Of a stretch of 64,000 nt of DNA, positions 8,427 to 17,873 are shown in pieces (positions within the stretch are counted from its first letter, which is position 1; every line of letters starts with the position of its first letter). The stretch is taken from contig NZ_JARNTX010000002.1 of the NCBI RefSeq assembly GCF_029433095.1, positions 434,001 to 498,000 on the forward strand. Direction: 5' to 3'. Under the pieces are notes generated by a model that worked only from the letters and a program-made list of their open reading frames with translations, searched no databases and was not told where the DNA came from. This stretch comes from Hymenobacter sp. YC55 (lineage in GTDB: Bacteria; Bacteroidota; Bacteroidia; Cytophagales; Hymenobacteraceae). The position numbers and the translations under genes are program-made.

Positions 8427-10011
8427 CCTCTCTATTACTTCCCCGAGTCGGCGGTGGCTGGTACCAGGGTTCTTTGTGGTAATACTGGTACTAGGGCTAT
8501 TCATATTTCCGGATTATGGTCTCTCAATGGATGAAGAGATAAGCCGTAATAATGGAATGGTCACTCTCAAGCACTTAGCCCTCCAACTGAATCCAGATTG
8601 GGTAGCGGCCAACCCTGAATTCGAACGTTTCCCAATTCCGCTGGCTGAATATTTTGACCGTGATTACGGCGTCGCATTCGAAGTTCCGGTCACTTTTCTG
8701 GAACGCCTACTGAAGCTTGACGACGTTCGACAGCAATTTTTATTTCGGCACCTGTGCACGTTTTTGGTGTGTTTCGGGGGGATCATAGCGGTATACCAAC
8801 TGGCAACAAGACGCTTTCGTGATTGGCGAATTGGTTTGCTGGCAGCAGGTTGGCTGGTGCTCTCACCACGGCTCTTTGCCGAGTCCTTTTACAACGATAA
8901 GGATGCGGTGTTTATGGCTTTGTTTGCCATTGCTACAAACACAGGTGTTCGGTTGCTGCTGCGCCCCACCACTAGCCGCATTTGTTGGCACGCCCTGGCC
9001 TGTGCAATCACCATTGACGTCCGCATTATGGGAGTGTTGCTGCCTATGGCTACGGTAGCGCTGCTCGTTTGGCGAGGTGTGCTGAAGGAAGTGACTTTGT
9101 TTCAAGTCGCTAAGACTGTGGTTGTGTATGCGGTGTTGCTGAGCGGCTTAGTGGTGTTGTTTTGGCCTTATCTGTGGCCTAGCCCTTTAGAGAATTTTCT
9201 AGCTGCCTTTGAAAAGATGAGCTCTTTTCGCTGGACCGGCACCGTACTCTACCAAGGTGAAATGGTGCCTGCTACCGATTTGCCTTGGCACTATGCGCCA
9301 GTATGGATTGGTATTACTACACCAATACTCTATTTGGGTGCTGGGCTCTTAGGCATTCTGTTGGTTGTTTGGAAAATAGTACGCCAGCGCTGGCGACTCT
9401 GGAGCAATGAGCAACAACTTCAGGATGTGCTCTTTTTGGGGCTGAGCATAGGGCCTCTAGTTGCGGTAGTTGTTCTCCATTCTGTTCTCTACGACGGTTG
9501 GCGTCAACTCTATTTCGTTTACCCGACCTTTCTTTTGTTAGCCATACGCGGATGGGTGGCTGTTCTGCAGTGGACGAAACGTCGAATACTCTGGTCTCGG
9601 GCTTGGCGTAGCGTTACTGCCCTGAGTTTGGTGTTCGTAGCGTGTCAGATGATTTATGATCACCCGTTCCAGAATGTATACTTCAACATGCTGGTGGGCC
9701 CAAATGTGATGGAGCGATTCGAACTCGACTATTGGGGCCTTGGCTATCAGCAAGATTTGGCATACATCGCCGAGCATGATCCCAGGTCGACAATCACTGT
9801 ATTTTGTATACAGCCTACCCCAGCGCCCCTGGCCCGCATGATGTTACCTGATGGTCAGAGAGAGAGACTAACATTAGTAGATCGGCCTGAATTGGCAGAC
9901 TACTTTATTACCAGTTACCGCGGGCATCCTGAGCCATATCCATACCCTGAAATTTACCAGATCCGAGCCGATGGACGGCGCATACATTCTGTGTTTCAAT
10001 GGCGGTGGTAA
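8419..10011 (+). CDS. PMT/ArnT-like GT-C membrane glycosyltransferase
   Basis: 530 residues, ATG overlapping the stop of the upstream GT2 gene. After an initial membrane helix comes YGLSMDEEISRNNG, an acidic first external loop typical of GT39/ArnT-like proteins. Mid-protein, LPWHYAPVWIGITTP resembles the conserved W-Y-x-P-V-W-x-x-x-x-TP segment of that group. About ten transmembrane helices are visible, and the last ~110 residues are soluble. GT-C enzymes of this class move a sugar from a polyprenyl-phosphate carrier to a periplasmic acceptor. Coupling with the GT2 gene supports this. Acceptor and sugar are unknown. Confidence 0.7.
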   Translation: MIDLSITSPSRRWLVPGFFVVILVLGLFIFPDYGLSMDEEISRNNGMVTLKHLALQLNPDWVAANPEFERFPIPLAEYFDRDYGVAFEVPVTFLERLLKLDDVRQQFLFRHLCTFLVCFGGIIAVYQLATRRFRDWRIGLLAAGWLVLSPRLFAESFYNDKDAVFMALFAIATNTGVRLLLRPTTSRICWHALACAITIDVRIMGVLLPMATVALLVWRGVLKEVTLFQVAKTVVVYAVLLSGLVVLFWPYLWPSPLENFLAAFEKMSSFRWTGTVLYQGEMVPATDLPWHYAPVWIGITTPILYLGAGLLGILLVVWKIVRQRWRLWSNEQQLQDVLFLGLSIGPLVAVVVLHSVLYDGWRQLYFVYPTFLLLAIRGWVAVLQWTKRRILWSRAWRSVTALSLVFVACQMIYDHPFQNVYFNMLVGPNVMERFELDYWGLGYQQDLAYIAEHDPRSTITVFCIQPTPAPLARMMLPDGQRERLTLVDRPELADYFITSYRGHPEPYPYPEIYQIRADGRRIHSVFQWRW

Positions 10012-10214
10012 ACACTATGCCAGATGCTTTTTTGCTGATGACAATAGCTGTAGCTAAGGCATAGAAGGTATTCTTCCAAAAAAGCAAGCTGTACCAATAT
10101 ATTCGGAATCAGGGTACACTTGATAGATAAGCTTAAGTCAGAATCCTGCTGTTCCAAGATGGAATATGGCGTTATTTGCTTCGCTGAGCCAATCCCTTGG
10201 TGCTAAAAAACTGC

Positions 10215-10222
10215 TAGTTTTG
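10215..10222 (+). promoter_or_regulatory. Candidate -7 promoter box (TAGTTTTG)
   Basis: TAnnTTTG match 31 bases upstream of the lipoprotein ATG at 10254. A TTG at 10197-10199 lies upstream at a shorter spacing (15 bases) than the usual 19-21. Confidence 0.4.
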
Positions 10223-10253
10223 AGCACACAATAACTTTTAGATATTTTTAAGC

Positions 10254-10793
10254 ATGAAAAATCTGCTTTACGCAAGCTTGGTGTTGGCTCTTACTGCTTG
10301 TGGCGACAAAGCAACGGAAGTTCCTGCAAATCAACTGGCAAGCAACGACTTCGAGTCGGTAGAAGGTTGGATGGGTGACAATACTCCACCTTCTTTAACC
10401 AGAGAAAAAGCTCATTCTGGGCTGTATGCTATCAAGGTAGATCCGAGTAACGAGTTTAGCATGGGGTACAACAACCTATTAGGTAAACTCAGTCCAAGTA
10501 GAATAAGCAAGCTTAAGCTTCATGCTTGGGTAAACGTGCCAACTGCGGGTTCAAATGTGCTATTAATCACACAGATAACAGATCCGGCTAAGCCTGGAAC
10601 ACCGCCCATCATGTGGAATGCTACGAAATTGTCGGAGCAGGCAAAAACTCAGAACAAATGGGTGGAGATAAACAAAGAGATTGAGCTTCCTGCCAACGTC
10701 ATGTACACAAACCGAATTCAAGTGTATTTATGGCGCCCTGCTGGCTCAGAGACAGCATTTTTGGACGACTTAAGCATTGCAAAAGTCAATTAA
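10254..10793 (+). CDS. Small lipoprotein with carbohydrate-binding-like beta domain
   Basis: 179 residues. A lipoprotein signal peptide ends LTAC with Cys16. The mature part begins with DFESVEGW and continues with HSGLYAIKV, LHAWVNV, NKWVEINKEI, IQVYLWRP and ends AFLDDLSIAKV. This order (D-F-E, Y-x-x-x-V, a W strand, NKW, V-Y-L-W, terminal DDL) is that of a jelly-roll domain of the CBM4/9 or CBM-like type. It is paralogous to the lipoprotein at 14527-15066 and matches the C-terminal domain of the GT-C protein at 11043-12902 in order of motifs. The domain call is by pattern only. It is lower in GC than its surroundings. Probably exposed at the outer or inner membrane and tied to the glycan made here. 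Confidence 0.65.
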   Translation: MKNLLYASLVLALTACGDKATEVPANQLASNDFESVEGWMGDNTPPSLTREKAHSGLYAIKVDPSNEFSMGYNNLLGKLSPSRISKLKLHAWVNVPTAGSNVLLITQITDPAKPGTPPIMWNATKLSEQAKTQNKWVEINKEIELPANVMYTNRIQVYLWRPAGSETAFLDDLSIAKVN

Positions 10794-10908
10794 CGGCGGC
10801 TTTAAGACCTGAAATGGACTTAAGCTTGGAAGTGAAATAAGTATATCATCTGAAGTGTAGTGAGGTTGCTTCGCTTGTGAGTAGCTTACTAACCGCATCT
10901 TGTTAGAA

Positions 10909-10961
10909 TAATAAGGCACTGCTAATCTGGTTTTTGTTCCGGATCAAGCAGTGCCTTATTA
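10909..10961. repeat. 15-bp perfect inverted repeat with 23-base loop
   Basis: The arms TAATAAGGCACTGCT (10909-10923) and its complement (10947-10961) flank a T-rich loop. It lies between the lipoprotein gene and the next GT-C gene and could terminate the former, but no T-run follows the stem. Confidence 0.6.
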
Positions 10962-11042
10962 GAGTTAGGTGTTTGCTATACCATAGAGCCGCTCAATTGC
11001 TAATTCAGGCTGGCAGTTCTTTCACAATAAATTTTCTGGTTC

Positions 11043-12902
11043 ATGATCCGACGCAGTACGCATCCCTATTCTTTAGTTACTCTGCTTGTACTGTGTATTT
11101 TAATGGTTCAGGCCCGGTTATGGGCTTCGCACTGGGATACGCGCAATGTGCTAGCTATTCTGACCTGGGACGCTATGGGCTATTACCTGTACTTGCCAGC
11201 AAAATTTATCTATAACGATTTATCGCACCTGCGCTTTGTACCTGATATAATTCGGGATTACGCTCCTACCACTAGTTTTTACCAAGCTTTTCCGGTTCCG
11301 GGAGGCGCCGACGGGACTATGGTAATGAAGTACCCGATAGGCATTGCCATTTTAGAGTCTCCTTTTTTCTGGTTAGGGCACTGGGCTGCTGGTTATACAG
11401 GCTACCTCCAAAACGGCTTTTCGGCTCCGTATCAGGTAGCTATTGCGTTTAGCGGGCTGACATACGGATTTCTAGGCCTAGGATTACTACGTCGGGTGTT
11501 GCTGCGCTTTTTCTCTGACGTAGTAGTTGCTCTTTCTTTTGTGGTTTTGGTGCTAGGTACCAACTACCTGCAGTTTGGGGTGTTTGACGCTGCCATGCCT
11601 CACGCCTACAACTTCATGTTGTTTGCCCTACTGCTTTGGCTTACGTGCAAATGGCACGAACAGCCCCGCCGTTGGCTTGCTGCTGCTATGGGACTTACGC
11701 TAGGCTTGACAGCCATTGTGCGGCCCTCCGACATTGTAGTGATAGTGGTGCCACTACTGTGGGGAGTGAGTTCCTTGGAAACTGCTCGTGCGAAGATCCA
11801 ACTGTTGCTTAAGCGCTGGCCCGATGTAGTGCTGTTGGGGGTATTTTTGTTGGTAGGCGTATTGCCCCAACTGCTGTACTGGAAGTGGGCTACTGGCTCG
11901 TTTATCTTTTACAGCTACCAAGAGCAGACGTTTAGCTTCTTGAAGCCACATACGTTGAAAGTGCTGTTCAGCTTCCGGAAGGGCTGGCTGATTTATACGC
12001 CCTTAATGCTTATTCCACTAGCTGGATTTTGGGTGTTATGGCGTCAATATCGAGGTGTAGCTGTTGCCGTAGTTGTCTTCTTCCTAGTGAATTTATGGGT
12101 GGTATCGGCTTGGGATATTTGGTGGTATGGGGGTAGTATAGGGCAACGTGCCTTAGTACAGTCCTATGCAGTGTTGAGCCTACCGTTAGGTGCCGCACTA
12201 ACGTGGGCTTTAGCACCAAGTCACCGTTCGTTGACAACCTGGTTGTTGGCTCCCGTGGTGGTATTGCTTATCGACCTGAATATGTTTCAGCACTGGCAAT
12301 ACATGACGGGCATTATTCATCCCGAGGAAATGACGCGTAGCTTCTATTGGGCCATCTTCAACAAGGCCGAAGTCACGCAAGATGATTATGCGTTACTGAA
12401 CGTAGACACCCGCATTCAGCAAGTGACTCGGCACTACGAGCGCCGTACTATAGGATTGCTAGACTTCGAAAATCAACGACCATCCGATACTACTGGCGTC
12501 ACCAATGCCCGAGGGTACGAGAGCCATCAGTCGGCTAATATTGGCGGAAAATATCCATACAGCCCTGCTCTAATCTTAAAGCTGAGCGATGCTGGTCTAA
12601 CAACTGGACAATGGGTGCGAGCCTCTTGCCAAGTATATTCCGACTGGGGCGCCTGGAGCGACAAACTGGTGCTGACCTTGGAACGCGACGGCAAAGTAAT
12701 CCAGTGGAATGGGGTAAGTCTCGTTACTCGAAACTCAGTAAACAAGGCTTGGAACGCCGTGTGGTTTGACTTGCCGTTGCCGGCTGATGTTCGCCCTGCT
12801 GATGAATTAAAAGTGTATGGCTTAAGCAGTAACGGTTCTCCCGCACAGGTCGATGACCTACGACTTGAATTATTGACTCCAGTCGCAACTACTAGTCGCT
12901 AA
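11043..12902 (+). CDS. GT-C-like membrane protein with fused C-terminal beta domain
   Basis: 619 residues, ATG start. About a dozen transmembrane helices occupy residues 10-425. Motifs shared with the next gene include WD-x-x-GYY-x-YL near residues 40-50, RKGWLIYTP around 310, and WWYGG-(S/G)-(I/F) around 360, so these two are clear paralogues. The C-terminal ~150 residues (from LLDFENQRP to VDDLRLELL) form a soluble beta domain with D-F-E, WVRASCQVY, NKAWNAVWFDLPLP, LKVYGL and terminal DDL, the same motif order as the two small lipoproteins of this island. The fusion suggests that the domain works together with the membrane transferase, perhaps presenting or holding the acceptor glycan. Confidence 0.65.
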   Translation: MIRRSTHPYSLVTLLVLCILMVQARLWASHWDTRNVLAILTWDAMGYYLYLPAKFIYNDLSHLRFVPDIIRDYAPTTSFYQAFPVPGGADGTMVMKYPIGIAILESPFFWLGHWAAGYTGYLQNGFSAPYQVAIAFSGLTYGFLGLGLLRRVLLRFFSDVVVALSFVVLVLGTNYLQFGVFDAAMPHAYNFMLFALLLWLTCKWHEQPRRWLAAAMGLTLGLTAIVRPSDIVVIVVPLLWGVSSLETARAKIQLLLKRWPDVVLLGVFLLVGVLPQLLYWKWATGSFIFYSYQEQTFSFLKPHTLKVLFSFRKGWLIYTPLMLIPLAGFWVLWRQYRGVAVAVVVFFLVNLWVVSAWDIWWYGGSIGQRALVQSYAVLSLPLGAALTWALAPSHRSLTTWLLAPVVVLLIDLNMFQHWQYMTGIIHPEEMTRSFYWAIFNKAEVTQDDYALLNVDTRIQQVTRHYERRTIGLLDFENQRPSDTTGVTNARGYESHQSANIGGKYPYSPALILKLSDAGLTTGQWVRASCQVYSDWGAWSDKLVLTLERDGKVIQWNGVSLVTRNSVNKAWNAVWFDLPLPADVRPADELKVYGLSSNGSPAQVDDLRLELLTPVATTSR

Positions 12903-12948
12903 CACCTATCATCAATACAGACCTCTGGCTTATCCTGAAATTATCTGC

Positions 12949-14244
12949 ATGAAGTCACTCGCTTGTTATTTACTGGTTGTCACAATAGCATTAGTAGCGA
13001 TTTTTCAAGCCGAAAAGTGGAAAGGCCACGATGTTATCATTTGGGATATGGCAGGTTACTATCAGTACCTGTCTAGTTATTTCATTTATGATGATATGGG
13101 TGATGGATCGTATACAGCCGTCACGCGGGAATACTATCGCCCCACCATTGACAGCCACTACGGTTTGATACCGGCGCCTAATGGCCGCAACGTAATAAAG
13201 TATACGCTGGGCTTATCGCTGTTTTACGCGCCAGGCTTCTTTGTTGCACATGCTATTGCCTTGCTCAACGGATCGGCAGCTGATGGCTACGCCTCTGTGT
13301 ACCAAGAGGCTCTTGCTATAGTCTGTTTAATCTATGCCTTGCTTGGGCTGTGGATATTGCGAAAAGTTTTAAGCCAGTTCTTTGAAGACACTACGGTAGC
13401 GCTTACAATTCTTGCTATTGGCTTGGCCACCAATTTCCTCAACTACGCCACCTACGAGTCACCTACGTCGCACGGCACGCTATTTATGCTGAACGCAGGC
13501 TTGCTACTGCTCACGCGTAAATGGTTGGCAACATTCCGTTGGCGCGATGCCATACTAATAGGTATTGTATTAGGTTTGGTGGGCTTAGTGCGGGTTACAG
13601 AAGTATGGATGTTGCTGGTACCGGCTTTATGGGGCCTTACATCGTGGAGCGCCCTGCACGAACGTGGACGGCACTTGTGGCAGTATCGAAACCAAGTAAT
13701 AGTTATGGCTTTGCTGTTTCTGTCAGTATTGTCGCTGCAGTCTTGGTTTTGGCATAGCGTAGGGGGGGCATGGTTTATCGACTCCTATCCAGGCGAAAGA
13801 TTTGATTTCCGTCATCCTCATATACTCTTAGGCCTATTTAGTCCCCGCAAGGGCTGGTTGATTTACACGCCAGTCATGGCTTTGGCTATCCTAGGCATTT
13901 TCTTTATGCGGCGGCAGGTAAAAGAAGCATTGCCTGTAGCGCTAGTAATGATACCACTGGTGCTCTACGTTACATTCAGCTGGGAAGAGTGGTGGTATGG
14001 AGGCGGATTCAGCGCCCGGCCACTCATTGGTATCTACCCACTGTTGGCATTACCGTTAGCTAGCTTCTTCGATTGGTGCCGTCGTTCTAACGGTAAGCTC
14101 CATAGTGCTGCGTTTATCTTGCTGTTGTGTATCGTTCTCAACCTTACACAAACTTGGCAGTATCATTTAGGCATTCTGCATTGGTCAGATACCACCTGGG
14201 AAATGTATCGGGAGCGTTTCTTTTGGCTAACCTGGCCTACGTAA
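12949..14244 (+). CDS. GT-C-like membrane protein, paralogue lacking the C-terminal domain
   Basis: 431 residues, ATG start. It aligns by eye with the membrane part of the 11043-12902 protein: WDMAGYYQYLSSYFIYDD, SPRKGWLIYTPVMAL, WEEWWYGGGFSARPLIG. It stops where the paralogue continues into its beta domain, but the next gene (14527) encodes that domain as a lipoprotein. No frameshift remnant is visible between them (14245-14526, no convincing ORF). This gives an apparent split/fused pair. GT-C activity on a polyprenyl-linked sugar is inferred. Confidence 0.6.
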   Translation: MKSLACYLLVVTIALVAIFQAEKWKGHDVIIWDMAGYYQYLSSYFIYDDMGDGSYTAVTREYYRPTIDSHYGLIPAPNGRNVIKYTLGLSLFYAPGFFVAHAIALLNGSAADGYASVYQEALAIVCLIYALLGLWILRKVLSQFFEDTTVALTILAIGLATNFLNYATYESPTSHGTLFMLNAGLLLLTRKWLATFRWRDAILIGIVLGLVGLVRVTEVWMLLVPALWGLTSWSALHERGRHLWQYRNQVIVMALLFLSVLSLQSWFWHSVGGAWFIDSYPGERFDFRHPHILLGLFSPRKGWLIYTPVMALAILGIFFMRRQVKEALPVALVMIPLVLYVTFSWEEWWYGGGFSARPLIGIYPLLALPLASFFDWCRRSNGKLHSAAFILLLCIVLNLTQTWQYHLGILHWSDTTWEMYRERFFWLTWPT

Positions 14245-14526
14245 AGAAAGTGTTCTGTCTTATCACATATCGTCTAGCGCATCAGTGCCTGCTTAATCCA
14301 GATTACAGGGATTTTTAATTGTTTGCATGACTTTAGCCGACATGGCAAACACACAACTGTAAAGTCAAACAAGAGGGCAGCTTAGCGCTACTCTTACCAT
14401 CACTAGTACCTTGTCAACTAATTGAACCAGTCATTAAAGACACTTCTTTTTGCCAAGCAATAGCAGAAGAAAAGTGCTTAGACTGGTATTCTCGACTTAC
14501 TCCACACCTTTTGCTCTCAGAATAGT

Positions 14527-15066
14527 ATGTTGCGAAACCCTTCTGCCATTTGTGTGCTTACCAGCTTGATGCTGGCCGGCTGTTCCCAAAGCCAAGATGC
14601 TGCTTCCAGCAATGAGTTAACATCCAGCGATTTCGAGCATTTCGACGGTTGGCTAGGGAATTCCGCTGGCGCTTTAACAAAGGATCAAGCTCATTCTGGC
14701 AAGTACAGTACTGTGGTGGCGCCTGGGCAAGACTATAGTTTGGGTTATAGCAATGAGCTTGGTAAGCTTTCGCCTAACTGGCCTTCCAAAATTACCGTTG
14801 GGGCCTGGATACTGTCGGCTGGGCAAACGAGCGCGAAGATGGTAATAGAGGTGAAACCAGGCAACGATAATCGTCCGCCATTGGTGTGGGAAGGTGTTGA
14901 CCTATCCAAGGCGGTGACTACATTCAACAAATGGCAATATGTTGAGTCTACAATCACGATGCCTGCGGCGGCCAAGCCCACGAGTTTGTTGAAGGTTTAC
15001 TTATGGGGGGCCAGTACTAGGCAGCCAGTGTACCTAGACGATTTGAAAATTTCTCTTGCCCAATAG
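14527..15066 (+). CDS. Small lipoprotein with carbohydrate-binding-like beta domain (paralogue)
   Basis: 179 residues, the same length as its paralogue at 10254-10793. The signal peptide ends LAGC with Cys19. The mature region has SDFEHFDGWLGN, AHSGKYSTVV, a KLSP segment identical to that of the paralogue, KITVGAWI, NKWQYVE, LLKVYLWG and a terminal LDDLKISLA. Both paralogues carry GKLSP and the Y-x-LGY/Y-x-MGY turn. It follows a GT-C gene that lacks the domain. The function is unknown; a glycan-binding or acceptor-presenting lipoprotein is the simplest idea. It converges on the membrane protein ending at 15076. Confidence 0.65.
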   Translation: MLRNPSAICVLTSLMLAGCSQSQDAASSNELTSSDFEHFDGWLGNSAGALTKDQAHSGKYSTVVAPGQDYSLGYSNELGKLSPNWPSKITVGAWILSAGQTSAKMVIEVKPGNDNRPPLVWEGVDLSKAVTTFNKWQYVESTITMPAAAKPTSLLKVYLWGASTRQPVYLDDLKISLAQ

Positions 15067-15075
15067 TATGCAAGG

Positions 15076-16917
15076 CTAATTCAACACCTCTACGGGAATG
15101 CGTAAGCGCACTGGCCAATCCCGATAATTTTTACTGATTAAACAGATTTCGAAGGTGTAGTGCCCTGGTTGCTGGGGAGTTTGCAAAGCAATTGTTTGCA
15201 TCCAGGGCTGCCATATGTCGAGCTCTAAAGGGGTTTCTAAAGGAGCAGCATCTGTCGGCCAATCATGGGGCTTGTAGAATGCTGTGCGGAGCAACGTTGG
15301 GTGTTCTACCTGTATTCCTGAGTGCAGAGGTTGTAGCTCCGTTGGAACGCTTACTCTGATTTGCACAGTATGCTGCCGATTCGCTCGAAGAGTCTTTGGC
15401 AACTCATTCACTAGTGCAAGGCTAACTCGTTGATGAGCTGTGATATAGGCGCCAAGTGCTGCTGTATCAGCAGGGGGCTGCGTGTTGAGGGTGCGGTAAG
15501 AAGTCGCCGGGAACCGACAATAGTTGGTCGGAAAGTTACTCGGGCTTAGCATTTCGAAGGGACCATGTAAGACAGTTGTCCCCCCCTCGGCTTCTAACCT
15601 TCTCAATTGATTGCTATCCTGTTCAGCACGCACCGTTTGTATCGAGTCGGGACCATGGCAGCCGCTGACCATCATTGTTTCGCACGCCAAAGCCCAGGAA
15701 GGCCAGCCAGTCCGCAGCTGATACGGATCTACATTGTTGGCGTACATAAGAAACTTGTGCTCTGGAAACTGGCGCGTATACGTAACCAGTTGGATCAGCC
15801 AGTCCCGGTACGCAGTGTGTGGAACATGCCGTTGCCATACCAAACCGAGTCGGGCAACTAAAACAAGCCCTAATAAAGTAGTTGCCCACGTTGCACCCCG
15901 CCCCTTCCATTTAGTTTCCAGGGCTGGCAATAGCTCTAGCGCAAAAGGAATAGCGACAAAAAGCGTAAGGGGCAAATACAGGTTTTCTAGATACGTGTCA
16001 TCGCCATATTCAGGGTAGGATACATTGATAACAAAGGCGTAGCCTATCACTGAAACCCATACTAATAACAAGCGCAACCACGCCAGCACATTTCGTTGCC
16101 GGGCATAAAATACGGTGAGTGCAAGTAGCAGAGAAGGTAGCGCAATAAAGCTCTGACTACAAAGACGCCAGAAATTGGTGAAGCTAATTAGGGAGAAGTA
16201 ATGTGGAAAGTATTGCGTTAGATTAGGCAAAAAGGTCATGTGGGTGGCCTCGTACGAGCCCGGCGGAATCAGCATAGCCCGTAGCTCATACATGGCAAGT
16301 GCCAGTAGTAGTAGGCCATAATATCCCCAATCTCTGAACCGCTGGTTCAATAGCCAATCATAAGCCCAAATGAAAAGGAAAGGCATGATGCTAAGGGGGT
16401 GCCCAAACACAAATACAGGCACTAAAGCAGCTAACGCCAGCGTACTAAACCGCCATTGAAGCGGTGCTTGCCGTGCAACGCCTCCGTAAAATAGTAGTAA
16501 GGCGGCAAGTGCTTGCGGTAGCTCAGATTGGGCCCAATAAAACGTGCGCGAAGCCAATAGCACGTAGAGCAGCGCTACTACCAAGGCTACCTGTTCATTG
16601 CGAAACCAGTAGGCGCAGATAAGCAATACTGTTAAATAATAGACGATAAAAACAACTGAGTACAAACGCAGTACAGCATCTAGTGGCCAGCCTGCTTTAA
16701 TGGCCAGCAAAGTCGGCAATTGAGTGGCAATGGCTACAAAGCGCCGATTCTGGATAAATAAGGCTTTATCTTTTAAGTAGTAAAACAGATGGTACGCTAG
16801 GTCGGAGTAGGCAGCCCGTTCTAAGTAAAAGTGCCATGCAAACAGCAATAAAACGAGCATAACTGCTACAGCTAGGCGCAACGGGCCACGAGTAGCATAA
16901 TGTTTAGGGAGCAACAT
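15076..16917 (-). CDS. Large polytopic membrane protein with soluble C-terminus, GT-C-like
   Basis: 613 residues from the ATG at 16917 (a TTG at 16941 would add eight). About a dozen transmembrane helices span residues 15-375, with AAYSDLAYHLFYYL in the first external loop, an acidic residue placed as in GT-C enzymes. The C-terminal ~230 residues are soluble, with a beta-rich end (VQIRVSVP, LELDIWQPW, YTFEICLISKNY, VRLRIPVEVL) resembling an immunoglobulin-like or beta-sandwich module. I do not recognise a specific family. It lies next to a dolichyl-phosphate-mannose-synthase-like gene transcribed in the same direction 70 bases upstream, so the two probably work together. Confidence 0.55.
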   Translation of the reverse strand: MLLPKHYATRGPLRLAVAVMLVLLLFAWHFYLERAAYSDLAYHLFYYLKDKALFIQNRRFVAIATQLPTLLAIKAGWPLDAVLRLYSVVFIVYYLTVLLICAYWFRNEQVALVVALLYVLLASRTFYWAQSELPQALAALLLFYGGVARQAPLQWRFSTLALAALVPVFVFGHPLSIMPFLFIWAYDWLLNQRFRDWGYYGLLLLALAMYELRAMLIPPGSYEATHMTFLPNLTQYFPHYFSLISFTNFWRLCSQSFIALPSLLLALTVFYARQRNVLAWLRLLLVWVSVIGYAFVINVSYPEYGDDTYLENLYLPLTLFVAIPFALELLPALETKWKGRGATWATTLLGLVLVARLGLVWQRHVPHTAYRDWLIQLVTYTRQFPEHKFLMYANNVDPYQLRTGWPSWALACETMMVSGCHGPDSIQTVRAEQDSNQLRRLEAEGGTTVLHGPFEMLSPSNFPTNYCRFPATSYRTLNTQPPADTAALGAYITAHQRVSLALVNELPKTLRANRQHTVQIRVSVPTELQPLHSGIQVEHPTLLRTAFYKPHDWPTDAAPLETPLELDIWQPWMQTIALQTPQQPGHYTFEICLISKNYRDWPVRLRIPVEVLN

Positions 16918-16987
16918 ATAACAGTTGTGAAGAGACGCCAAAGACGCTCCCTAATAAGAAGTAGCAGGAGAGACTGGCGACGTAAAC

Positions 16988-17710
16988 TTAGCCAAACAAG
17001 CCGTACTTCACGATACAGTAGATGGCACGGAACCCGTCACGCCAACCTATCTTCTTCCCCTCTGCGTAGGTGCGACCATAATAGCTGATGCCTACTTCAT
17101 AGATTCGCACGTCAGGTACCCGAGATACTTTAGCCGTTACTTCGGGTTCGAAGCCAAAGCGTTTTTCCTCTAGCTTCAAGCCCTGGATAATGTCGCGTCG
17201 GAAAAGTTTGTAGCAGGTTTCCATATCGGTCAGGTTCAAATCCGTGAACATGTTCGAAAGGAAAGTAAGTACTGCATTGCCGATGCTATGCCAGAAAAAG
17301 AGGATGCGGTGGGGCTTGCCTCCCATGAAGCGTGAACCAAATACCACGTCAGCAAAGCCTTTCAGAATAGGCTTAAGCAACAAATTATATTCTTCAGGGT
17401 CGTACTCTAGGTCAGCATCCTGAATAATTATGTAGTCGCCAGTGGCTTCGCGAATTCCAGTGTGTAAGGCAGCGCCTTTTCCTTGGTTTACAGTATGTTG
17501 GAGCAGCCTCAATCCCATGTCAGGGTAATTGGTTGCATATCTCTGGATAGCTTCCACTGAATTGTCGGTGGAGCAGTCATTCACCAGAATAATCTCCTTC
17601 TGAATATTGTTAACCAGTTTCAGCTCGCGTAATAAATCCAAAATCTGATGGATTGTACGGCCCTCATTATAGACTGGAATTACGATCGATAGCTTGTTGA
17701 AAGTGACCAA
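16988..17710 (-). CDS. GT2 glycosyltransferase, DPM1-like, soluble
   Basis: 240 residues. Motifs are LSIVIPVYNEGRTI, LVNDCSTDNS, HTVNQGKGAALHTGI and QDADLEYDPEEY, followed by SRFMGG and a C-terminal GWRDG. This is the dolichyl-phosphate mannose synthase-like branch of GT2 without C-terminal membrane helices. The only start before the fold is a TTG at 17710. It would make a polyprenyl-phosphate hexose on the cytoplasmic face. Its neighbour downstream is the 613-residue membrane protein, a plausible user of the product. It marks the right end of the glycan island. Confidence 0.8.
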   Translation of the reverse strand: MVTFNKLSIVIPVYNEGRTIHQILDLLRELKLVNNIQKEIILVNDCSTDNSVEAIQRYATNYPDMGLRLLQHTVNQGKGAALHTGIREATGDYIIIQDADLEYDPEEYNLLLKPILKGFADVVFGSRFMGGKPHRILFFWHSIGNAVLTFLSNMFTDLNLTDMETCYKLFRRDIIQGLKLEEKRFGFEPEVTAKVSRVPDVRIYEVGISYYGRTYAEGKKIGWRDGFRAIYCIVKYGLFG

Positions 17711-17873
17711 GGTGTTTAGGAAGTATTAAGAAAGTCAGGAAAAATAGAATGAAAGCAGTAATAATAGAAAGGAATCCTTTAAATATCTATTAGAATAGAT
17801 TAAATAATGAATATCAATACTGATAGTTAGCTTTTTATAAGTACTATTTTGGACCTTTCGTACGCTTGCTAAC

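Noticed and set aside
14245..14526. Possible frameshifted remnant of a C-terminal domain after the 12949-14244 GT-C gene
   Set aside because: No frame in this gap shows the D-F-E, NKW or DDL motifs of the beta domain.
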